Shown here piece by piece: positions 47,381 through 54,793 of a stretch of 64,000 bases of DNA. The stretch comes from Skermanella aerolata KACC 11604 (GTDB lineage Bacteria; Pseudomonadota; Alphaproteobacteria; Azospirillales; Azospirillaceae): NCBI RefSeq assembly GCF_000936425.1, contig NZ_AVFK01000002.1, positions 425,141 to 489,140 of the forward strand, written 5' to 3'. Within the stretch, counting starts at the first letter, position 1. The number at the start of each line of letters is the position of its first letter. The position numbers and the translations under genes are program-made. The notes beneath the pieces are model-generated. The model was not told where the DNA came from. It worked only from the letters and a program-made list of their open reading frames with translations, and searched no databases.

Positions 47381-48079
47381 TTATTGATATCTCACCCGTT
47401 CCGGATCAGGTTCCAGCCGCGCGCTGGGGAAGGCGAACAGGCGCTCGCTGCCGATCATCCGCACTTCGAAGCGCCGGCCCAACAGGGGCGCTAAGGCGCG
47501 GTCCAGCACGTTCAAGCCTCCGGTATAGGCGCCGAACGAGGGCATGATAAGGCGCTGGCCGTCGCTGGCGAAGCAGCGTGCCCGGACACGCTTGCCATGG
47601 ACGCGGATTGCCGCCACCGGATGGTAATGGCCGGAAACTTCGCCGCCGGCCCCTTCGCGAGCCTCGTGCCGGAAGCATAGCGGTCCCAGCGTCACGGACT
47701 CGGCGATACGGCCTCCCAAATGGGCTGGTGGTTCCGGATCGTGGTTGCCGGTGATCCAGACCCAGTCGCGCTCCGCCGTCATGGCGGTGAGGTGGGCGGC
47801 GTTGCGGGGTGCTATCCGTTCGGAGGCACGGCTGTCGTGGAAGCTGTCGCCGAGGCAGATTACCGTCTCAGGGTCCAGCCGCCGGATGACCTGCTCCAGC
47901 CGGTCGAGGGTGGCGCTCGTGTCGTAGGGCGGCAGCAACTGGCCGCGCTGGGCGAAGGCCGACCCCTTCTCCAAATGAAGGTCGGCCACCACCAGCAAGT
48001 TGCGCTCCGGCCAGACAAGAGCGCCCGACAAATCGGCCTTCAAGCCGACACCGTTCAGCACCAGTTCCACGGCTACCAT
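47381..48079 (-). CDS. pdeM: Ligase-associated DNA-damage-response endonuclease PdeM
   Basis: A 232-residue metallophosphoesterase. The metal motifs are in order: VVADLHLEKG, CLGDSFHDS, ITGNHDPEPP, and SGHYHPVAAI. This matches the PdeM subfamily found beside Lhr-type helicases and an ATP-dependent ligase. Here only the Lhr helicase is adjacent (102 bp upstream on the same strand). A GAAC-N7-GAAC box lies just upstream of the start. Confidence 0.88.
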   Translation of the reverse strand: MVAVELVLNGVGLKADLSGALVWPERNLLVVADLHLEKGSAFAQRGQLLPPYDTSATLDRLEQVIRRLDPETVICLGDSFHDSRASERIAPRNAAHLTAMTAERDWVWITGNHDPEPPAHLGGRIAESVTLGPLCFRHEAREGAGGEVSGHYHPVAAIRVHGKRVRARCFASDGQRLIMPSFGAYTGGLNVLDRALAPLLGRRFEVRMIGSERLFAFPSARLEPDPERVRYQ

Positions 48080-48084
48080 CGATT

Positions 48085-48099
48085 GTTCACGTTCGGTTC
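48085..48099 (-). promoter_or_regulatory. LexA-like SOS box upstream of pdeM
   Basis: On plus the sequence is GTTC-ACGTTCG-GTTC, a perfect direct repeat GTTC-N7-GTTC (GAAC-N7-GAAC on the coding strand), the alphaproteobacterial LexA box. It lies 6 nt from the pdeM start codon and would block the start region or an internal promoter. Confidence 0.55.
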
Positions 48100-48180
48100 C
48101 GGCGCACCATCCGGAATCCGGCCGATCCAGTCAACTATAAACCGAGGGCTGCAAATAGGGGGCCTGCAAAGACGAGGGGT

Positions 48181-50658
48181 TCACAGCGGCAGCATTCCCT
48201 GCGGCCGGCCCGCCGCCTTCAGCTCCGGCATCGCCTCGTCGATCAGTTCGCTCGCGGCTTCGTCCAGCAGGTCGTCCAGGGCCGAGCCGGTGATCTGCTC
48301 GCGCCCGACCTCCAGCAGCACCGGCACCGCCAGCGGCGAGACGCGGGAGAGTGCCCGATGGTTGATCCGGCCCTTGACGCGTGCCAGCATGTCCGACAGC
48401 CGGCGCACGTCGGTCAGTCCGCCGGCGGCGTCGGCGCGGGTGGCGCGGAGCAGCACGTGGTCGGGTTCGTGCTTCCGCAGCACGTCATAGATCAGGTCGG
48501 AACTGAAGGTCACCTGCCGTCCGGTCTTCTCCTGGCCGGGATGCCGGCGCTCGATCAGGCACGAGATCACGGCGACGTTGCGGAAGGTCCGGCGGAGCAT
48601 GCTGGACTCGTCCATCCAGGCTTCCAGGTCGTCGCCCAGCATGTCCTGATCGAACAGGCTGTCGAGGTCCTTGACCGGGCGCAGGCTCCAGATCGATAGA
48701 ACGTAGTCGGTCGCGACGAAGCCGAGCGGCTTCAGCTTGGCGCGCTCCATCCTGCGGGTCAGCAGCATGCCGAGCGTCTGATGCGCGTTACGCCCCTCGA
48801 AGCAGTAGGCGACCATGAAGTGCTGCTTGCCGCGCGGGAAGGTCTCGACCAGCAGGTCGTCCCGGTTGGGCAGGACGGAGCGGAGCCGCTGGAGCCTCAG
48901 CCATTCCTGGACCGCATCGGGCAAATCGCTCCAGCACGATGGGTCCGACAGCATCGTACGGACACGGTCGGCCAGATGGGTCGAGAGCGGCATCTTGCTC
49001 CCGGCATAGGCGGGGATCTTGGGATCGCCTTGGCCGCCCTTCGCGCAGTTGACCCATGTCTCGCTGATGCCGAGGAACTTCAGCAACTGGCCGGCGAACA
49101 GGAAGGTGTCTCCGGCGACCAGGGACTGGACGAAGTGCTCCTCGATCTGCCCCAGGACCTGTCCCCGGCCCAGCCGGACCTTCAGCGTCACGGCCTCCAC
49201 GATGGTGCCGACGTTCATCCGGTACTGGCGCGCCACAACAGGACCGGCGACGCGGTAGAGCCCGTCCTCCTCGCTCTTCGCCAGCCGCTTGAACCGGTCG
49301 TAGCTGCCGAGCGCGTAGCCGCCGGTCGCGACGAAGTTCAGGGTATCGTCGAAGTCCTTCCGGGACAGACCCGCATAGGGAGCGGTGCTGGCGATCTCGG
49401 CAAACAGGTCGTCGGCGTCGAAGGGGGCGGCGCAGCCCATGCCCAGGACGTGCTGGGCCAGCACGTCCAGCCCACCGGGCCGGGGAGGGTCGCCGTCCAG
49501 CGTGCGCGCCTCGATCGCTTGGACAGCGGCGCGGCATTCCAGCACCTCGAACCGGTTGGCGGGAACCAGCACGGCGCGGCTGGCTTCGTCCAGCCGGTGG
49601 TTGGCCCGGCCGATCCGCTGGAGAAGCCGGCTGACCCCCTTGGGCGCTCCGACCTGGACGACTAGGTCCACCGCGGCCCAGTCGATGCCCAGGTCCAGCG
49701 ACGACGTGGCAACCACCGCGCGCAGCGCTCCGCGCGTCATGGCGGCCTCGACCTTGCGCCGCTGCTCGGCGGCAAGGCTGCCGTGGTGGAGTGCTATCGG
49801 CAGGGCGTCTTCGTTGAGCTTCCAAAGCTCTTGGAAGACGATCTCCGCTTGGGCGCGGGTATTGACGAAGACCAGCGTCGTGCCCGCCTTGCGGATCTGG
49901 TCGTAGACCTCTCCCAATGCATGGACGGCCATCCGGCCGGCCCAGGGCAGGCGCTCGCGGGTCGTTAGGATATCGACCTGGGCGCGGGCTCCCGTCCGGC
50001 CCAGGATCGTCCGGACGCCGCCGTCGCCGGCGCGGCCCGTCTTCGACAGATAGGCGGTCAAGTGGTCGCGATGGGCGACGGTCGCCGACAATCCGACGCG
50101 GCGGCACAGGGGAGCGAGCCGTGCCAGCCGGGCGAGGCCGAGCGCCAGCAGATCGCCGCGCTTGGTGCCGGCCAGCGCGTGCAGCTCGTCGATCACGACG
50201 CAGCGGAGCTGGCGGAAGATCTTCTCCGCATCCGTATAGGAGAGCATCAGCGCCAGGCTCTCCGGCGTCGTCATCAGGATCTGCGGCGGCTTGCTCCGCT
50301 GGCGCTGACGCTTGGCGGCCGACGTGTCTCCGGTCCTCGTCTCGGTCCGGATCGGCAGGCGCAGTTCGGCGACCGGGCTTTCCAGATTGCGCTGGATGTC
50401 GACCGCCAAGGCCTTCAGGGGAGAGATGTAGAGGGTGTGAAGCCCCTCGCGCGGGCGTTCGGACAGGTCGATCAGGCTGGGCAGGAAGCCGGACAACGTC
50501 TTGCCGCCTCCGGTAGGCGCGATCAGCAGGGCGTCGGCACCGTCCTGCGCCGCCTTCAGCATCTCGATCTGATGGGCATGGGGCGACCAGCCCCGGTTGG
50601 AGAACCAGCCCAGGAAGTTGGGCGGCAGCAGAGACTGAACAGGCGCTATGTCATCCAT
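48181..50658 (-). CDS. Ligase-associated DEXH-box helicase, Lhr family
   Basis: An 825-residue superfamily 2 helicase. Walker A is LLIAPTGGGKTLSGFLP; motif II is VIDELHALAGTKRGD; motif VI is LLQRIGRANHRLDEASR. The C-terminal part is the Lhr winged-helix and effector region (FVATGGYALGSYDRFKRL, MLGDDLEAWMDESSMLRR). The subgroup associated with ATP-dependent DNA ligases is indicated by its linkage to pdeM. Its ATG at 50658 faces the MTAN gene across a short gap. The ligase and exonuclease partners are not within the window. Confidence 0.9.
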   Translation of the reverse strand: MDDIAPVQSLLPPNFLGWFSNRGWSPHAHQIEMLKAAQDGADALLIAPTGGGKTLSGFLPSLIDLSERPREGLHTLYISPLKALAVDIQRNLESPVAELRLPIRTETRTGDTSAAKRQRQRSKPPQILMTTPESLALMLSYTDAEKIFRQLRCVVIDELHALAGTKRGDLLALGLARLARLAPLCRRVGLSATVAHRDHLTAYLSKTGRAGDGGVRTILGRTGARAQVDILTTRERLPWAGRMAVHALGEVYDQIRKAGTTLVFVNTRAQAEIVFQELWKLNEDALPIALHHGSLAAEQRRKVEAAMTRGALRAVVATSSLDLGIDWAAVDLVVQVGAPKGVSRLLQRIGRANHRLDEASRAVLVPANRFEVLECRAAVQAIEARTLDGDPPRPGGLDVLAQHVLGMGCAAPFDADDLFAEIASTAPYAGLSRKDFDDTLNFVATGGYALGSYDRFKRLAKSEEDGLYRVAGPVVARQYRMNVGTIVEAVTLKVRLGRGQVLGQIEEHFVQSLVAGDTFLFAGQLLKFLGISETWVNCAKGGQGDPKIPAYAGSKMPLSTHLADRVRTMLSDPSCWSDLPDAVQEWLRLQRLRSVLPNRDDLLVETFPRGKQHFMVAYCFEGRNAHQTLGMLLTRRMERAKLKPLGFVATDYVLSIWSLRPVKDLDSLFDQDMLGDDLEAWMDESSMLRRTFRNVAVISCLIERRHPGQEKTGRQVTFSSDLIYDVLRKHEPDHVLLRATRADAAGGLTDVRRLSDMLARVKGRINHRALSRVSPLAVPVLLEVGREQITGSALDDLLDEAASELIDEAMPELKAAGRPQGMLPL

Positions 50659-50744
50659 GGCAGCGGACTATAAAAGGCGATATGACTGATAACCAGCCGC
50701 CATCGCTCGCTCCTACCTTTCGCCCTTCCATCAGGATCTTCACC

Positions 50745-51512
50745 ATGACCACCCGGCCCCTCGGTCTCATCTGCGCCATCCCCGACGAAATCGCCCATTT
50801 CGGCGCCAGCTTTACCGAAACCTCGACCCGGACGCTGGCGGGCCTGACCTTCCGGGAAGGAACGCTGGAGGGGCGGCCGGCTGTCATGGTCGAGAGCGGC
50901 ATCGGCAAGGTCAACGCCGCCGTCGTGGCGACCTTGCTGGCGGAGGTCTTCGGCTGCCATGCCCTGCTGTTCTCCGGCGTCGCTGGCGGGCTGGACCCTG
51001 CCTTGGGTATAGGCGACGTCGTGATCGCGACGCGGCTGGTCCAGCACGACTATGGCGCGCTGGTGGAAGGGCGGATCAGGACCTACCAGCCCGGCATCCC
51101 GCCGCTGCCGGGTTTCAACGAAACCCATGGCTATGCGCTTGGCGCCGGTTTGGACGCGAAGGTTCGAGCATCCCTGAAAGGCATTGCCCTGCCGCCGTTC
51201 GACGCCAAGGCCACCGGAGCGGAGCCGCGAGTCCCGGCTATCCACTTCGGTACCGTCCTGACCGGCGATACCTTCCTCAATTGCGAAGAGACTCGTGAGC
51301 GCCTGCACCGCGAGTTCGGCGGCGCCCTGGCGATCGAGATGGAAGGGGCGGCCGTGGCGCAGGTCGCGGAGCGCTACGGCATCCCCAGTCTGGTGGTGCG
51401 GTCGCTCAGCGATCTGGCCGGCGCCGAGAGCCATATGGACTTCGCCAGCTTCTGCGGGGCCGCCGCCGAAGGGGCGGCGGTGCTGATCCGGCGGCTGGTC
51501 ACGGTCGTCTGA
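50745..51512 (+). CDS. 5'-methylthioadenosine/S-adenosylhomocysteine nucleosidase
   Basis: A 255-residue nucleosidase that releases adenine from MTA and SAH. The N-terminus GLICAIPDEIAHFGA contains the conserved Glu, followed by ESGIGKVNAA and FSGVAGGLDPALGIGDVVIA. The catalytic Asp is in VVRSLSDLAG, and IEMEGAAVAQVAE is the substrate-binding segment. An ATG at 50682 gives a 21-residue extension; the one at 50745 (AGGATC upstream) fits the family and leaves room for divergent promoters. It is probably linked to polyamine and methylation chemistry rather than to the DNA repair genes beside it. Confidence 0.9.
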   Translation: MTTRPLGLICAIPDEIAHFGASFTETSTRTLAGLTFREGTLEGRPAVMVESGIGKVNAAVVATLLAEVFGCHALLFSGVAGGLDPALGIGDVVIATRLVQHDYGALVEGRIRTYQPGIPPLPGFNETHGYALGAGLDAKVRASLKGIALPPFDAKATGAEPRVPAIHFGTVLTGDTFLNCEETRERLHREFGGALAIEMEGAAVAQVAERYGIPSLVVRSLSDLAGAESHMDFASFCGAAAEGAAVLIRRLVTVV

Positions 51513-51522
51513 CGAACGGTCC

Positions 51523-52050
51523 TCATCGGCCGACCGGTTCAGCGGCGCAGATCTCCTCCCGCAGCATGGATATGCAGGTCCGGGCGCATTCCAGGCGCAC
51601 GCCGCCGCGTCCGATATCGCCGAAGCGCTCCATCCGGTGAATGGTCTGACCGTCGCGGCGGGCGAGGGCGAAATGGACGAGACCGGGTTCGTCGCCGGGA
51701 GCGCCGGCACCCGCGAAGCCGGTGACGGAGATCGCGACATGGGCGCTGGAATGGGACAGCGCGCCCTCAGCCATCGCTCTCGCCACTTCCTCGGACACGG
51801 GGCCGGGGTCTTCCAGCAACGCTTCCGGGACACCCAGCAGCTCGTTCTTGGCCTCGTTGGTGTAGACGACGAAGCCGCGCTCGAAGGCGTGGGAGCAGCC
51901 GGTCACGTCCGTCAGGAGTGAGGCGATCAAGCCGCCGGTGCAGCTTTCCGCCGTGGCGATCATGATCTCCTGCTCGCAGGCCGACTTGAGGACACGCATG
52001 ACGGCGATGTCCACGTCGTCGGGCACATCGCCGGGAAGTGTTTCGGTCAC
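51523..52050 (-). CDS. pncC: Nicotinamide-nucleotide amidase (PncC/CinA C-terminal family)
   Basis: A 175-residue protein with the single CinA C-terminal domain: MIATAESCTGGLIASLLTDV, VYTNEAKNELLGVP and AISVTGFAGAGAPGDEPGLVH. The family hydrolyses NMN to nicotinate mononucleotide in the pyridine nucleotide cycle. The GTG start has AAGGAG 8 nt upstream. It ends the minus-strand block of the cyclase, FecR and kinase genes, separated by 85 bp. Confidence 0.88.
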   Translation of the reverse strand: MTETLPGDVPDDVDIAVMRVLKSACEQEIMIATAESCTGGLIASLLTDVTGCSHAFERGFVVYTNEAKNELLGVPEALLEDPGPVSEEVARAMAEGALSHSSAHVAISVTGFAGAGAPGDEPGLVHFALARRDGQTIHRMERFGDIGRGGVRLECARTCISMLREEICAAEPVGR

Positions 52051-52135
52051 GTGCTCGCTCCTTGACCGTTGTGGTTACTACCGTGCCTTTATCGGCAGCA
52101 GTCCACAACAGCGGCACCCCGGTTCCCGTTCCCGC

Positions 52136-54064
52136 TCAATCCGCGGGCGGCGCCGGCCAGCCCCAGATGCCGACCGGGCGCTCCCGGCCGCGCAGGCTCG
52201 TCAGGGGCAGCTCGACGAAGCCCTCGACCGCGCCACCTCCGCCGCCGCTGGAACGGGCCGCTTCGATCACCGCGTCTGACGCGGCGATGACGACGCCAAG
52301 CTCGCGGGTGATGTGCTGGAGCCGGCTCGCGACGTTGACCGGATCGCCGGTAACGGTATAGGTGAACTGCCGCGTTCCGCCGGTGTCGCCGATCAGGACG
52401 GGTCCAATATGCAGGCCCATGGCGATCTTCAGGGTCGTAAGGCCGGCCGCCTCCAGTTCGGCGTTCAGCGTGTCCATGGCGGACGCGAGCGCACGGGCGG
52501 CCTTGAGCGCGTCGGCGGCGTCGTCCGGCGACGGGGTGATGATGCCGAAGACGGCCATGGCGCCGTCCCCCATGAACTTGTCGACGATGCCACCGTGGTC
52601 GAGGACGGCGCTTTCGACCAGCCGGTAGAAGCCCCGGAGCAGGTCCATCGCCTCGTTCGGCGAAAGGCGCTCGTTGACGCCGGTGAAGCCGACCAGATCG
52701 ATGAACAGGATCGTGCAGGTCTGCACCCGGTCGTCCAGGCCCGGCGCGTTGGTGTTCATCAGGCGCTCGGCGATCTCGGGCGAGAAGTAGCGCATCAGGT
52801 TGTGGCGCTGCCGCTCCGCCAGCCTGCGGGCACGGTCGCCGATCAGGGTGCGGCGGGCGGACGACAGGGCGAAGCCGGCGAGTGCCGCCAGCGCCGGGGA
52901 AGTCACCGTCAGCCAGAGGCCAGCCGTGGCGAACAGGATTGCCGATGCCGCGGTCCAGCCCGCGATCAGCATTAGGGTCGCGAGACCCGCGAGGATGGGC
53001 GTCAGCAGCGTTCCGAGCACCGTCGCGGCGATGCCGCCTGCCAATATAGCGGCGGTATCGGCGGGAACGAGGGCTGGTCGGTCGGTCGGCGTCCGGCCGG
53101 TCAGCAGGTTGTCGATCACGGTCGCGAGGTGCTCGGCGCCGGGAAGAGTCCGGCTGAACGGGGTGGCGAAGCTGTCGCCGACCCCGCGCGCGGAGGCGCC
53201 GATCAGGACGACGCGGTCGCGGAAGGTCCCCTGCGCCAGTCCGCCGCCGAGCAGGTCGGCCATCGAATGCGTCTCGACCGTGCCGGGCGGACCGTAGTGG
53301 TTGACGGCCAGCCGCATGCGGCTGTCGGTGGCGACGAAGTCGGGGCCGAGCGCCACGCCCGATCCGAGATGCAGGACCATGTCGTCGGGATCGATCCGGA
53401 GAAAGCGCCGGACCGCCTCTACCGGCAGGCTGGGGAACCAGGCGTCGCCGTAGCGGATGGCGGTCTGGTCGTGGCGAAGCTGGCCGTCGGGGTCGAGCAG
53501 GACGCTGACATGGGCCGGGACGGCGGCGCGCGCCAGCGTCTCCAGCGGGGCGATCAGGCCGGCGGGGTCCGGCGGGCCGGTATCGGCGGCCACGGCCGGT
53601 TCGCGGACCACCCGGTACGCGGCATCGGCCAGTGCGGCGGGCGGCACGCTGGAGACCGCCCGCTCCGGATCGAACAGGAAGGCGAAGCCGACCATGGCCC
53701 GAGACGACGCCGCCAGGGCTTCGGCCAGTTCGGCATCGGGATCGGGGATGCCATGCTCACGCTCCGCGAACAGCAGGTCGACGGCGACCACGGCGACGCC
53801 GTCCGCCGTCAGGCGGCGGACGGCGTCGGCGATCAGGCGGCGCGACAGGGGCCAGCGGCCGTATTCCGCCAGAGTTCGGTCGTCGATCATGACCAACGAC
53901 ACGGCGCCAGACGGCTCTAGGGGGCCGCGCAGGCGGTAGCGCAGCGTCAGCGTCTGCGCCTCCAGGTCCTGGAGCGGGGCGGGTTCGGCGTCGGTCAGGC
54001 GCAGGAGGGCCAGGACCAGCGGGATCGCCAGCGGCAGCAGCAGCCAGCGGCCGGGCAGTCGCAT
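52136..54064 (-). CDS. CHASE2-domain class III adenylate cyclase
   Basis: A 642-residue membrane signalling protein. One N-terminal helix (LLLPLAIPLVLALLRLTD) precedes a periplasmic CHASE2 domain (about 40-340), and two or three helices follow (ILAGGIAATVLGTLLTPI onward). The cyclase domain has metal-binding Asp in LFIDLVGFTG and DKFMGDGAMAVFG, and the VTGDPVNVASRL segment with the transition-state Asn and Arg, so it should make cAMP. The start at 54064 is the ATG of the core; a long upstream frame belongs to a different gene. The FecR-like gene lies 11 bp upstream, a known pairing. Confidence 0.88.
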   Translation of the reverse strand: MRLPGRWLLLPLAIPLVLALLRLTDAEPAPLQDLEAQTLTLRYRLRGPLEPSGAVSLVMIDDRTLAEYGRWPLSRRLIADAVRRLTADGVAVVAVDLLFAEREHGIPDPDAELAEALAASSRAMVGFAFLFDPERAVSSVPPAALADAAYRVVREPAVAADTGPPDPAGLIAPLETLARAAVPAHVSVLLDPDGQLRHDQTAIRYGDAWFPSLPVEAVRRFLRIDPDDMVLHLGSGVALGPDFVATDSRMRLAVNHYGPPGTVETHSMADLLGGGLAQGTFRDRVVLIGASARGVGDSFATPFSRTLPGAEHLATVIDNLLTGRTPTDRPALVPADTAAILAGGIAATVLGTLLTPILAGLATLMLIAGWTAASAILFATAGLWLTVTSPALAALAGFALSSARRTLIGDRARRLAERQRHNLMRYFSPEIAERLMNTNAPGLDDRVQTCTILFIDLVGFTGVNERLSPNEAMDLLRGFYRLVESAVLDHGGIVDKFMGDGAMAVFGIITPSPDDAADALKAARALASAMDTLNAELEAAGLTTLKIAMGLHIGPVLIGDTGGTRQFTYTVTGDPVNVASRLQHITRELGVVIAASDAVIEAARSSGGGGGAVEGFVELPLTSLRGRERPVGIWGWPAPPAD

Positions 54065-54075
54065 GGGGGGCGGAC

Positions 54076-54717
54076 TCAGCGAACCGCCGGCCCGACCAGA
54101 CGCAGCGTCCGCTCGACCCTGGGCGCTCCCCAGGTTACGGGAGCGGTCGGAGCGGCGCCGGGCGCCACGTCGGTCCCCTGGCCGGGATTGATCGTGACGG
54201 AAGCTCCCGGGACGCCTCCCGTCCGGCGGCCGGTGACCTGGACGACGCCTTCGATGCCGAGGACGGCGGTGCTGGCGGGCAGGATCTCGACCGTCCATTC
54301 GGTCGAGCGGGCGGAGGCGACGGCGTCCTCGGTCTGGACGGCGAAGACGCCGAAGCCGGCTTGCTGGACGGCGGCCCGGACGATGCCGGTCAGCAGGGTG
54401 AACAGCGCGCTTGCCCGGCCGCCCGACGGAGCAACCGCATACTCGGACACCGCGACCCGGCTGTCCGGGCCGGCGGTCAGGGTGCTGTCGTCCTCGAACC
54501 GCAGGGTCACGCGGGAGGAAGCGGCGGTTTCCACCACGTCGCCGGCGAATACGGCCGTTCCGGGCAGTAGGGGGGAGCGGACGGCATCGCGCAGCACGCT
54601 GGCGCCGCCTTCCTGGCGGATCACCCGCCCCACCGGCTGGCGGTCGGCCGCCAGGGCGGCGGATCCCCAGGTCAGTACTACAAGCAGCAGGGCTGAAAAC
54701 CGGCCCAGTCTTCCCAT
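54076..54717 (-). CDS. FecR-domain exported protein
   Basis: A 213-residue protein with a signal peptide (LLLVVLTWGSAALA). The FecR domain follows: GRVIRQEGGASVLRDAV, GDVVETAASSRVTLRFEDDS, GPDSRVAVSEYAV, and VRTPVAVIGVRGT-like TEDAVASARSTEWTVEIL. FecR/CHASE2-cyclase pairs occur widely, and the FecR part is thought to sense the envelope. It lies 11 bp before the cyclase gene and 76 bp after the histidine kinase gene, all on minus. Confidence 0.84.
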   Translation of the reverse strand: MGRLGRFSALLLVVLTWGSAALAADRQPVGRVIRQEGGASVLRDAVRSPLLPGTAVFAGDVVETAASSRVTLRFEDDSTLTAGPDSRVAVSEYAVAPSGGRASALFTLLTGIVRAAVQQAGFGVFAVQTEDAVASARSTEWTVEILPASTAVLGIEGVVQVTGRRTGGVPGASVTINPGQGTDVAPGAAPTAPVTWGAPRVERTLRLVGPAVR

Positions 54718-54793
54718 GCCTCAAACCCTCCGCCATACCGGGGTAACCGTCCGCCGGTTCCTGGTGCGGTCCCTGGTTAGGCCATGCGGGAAT

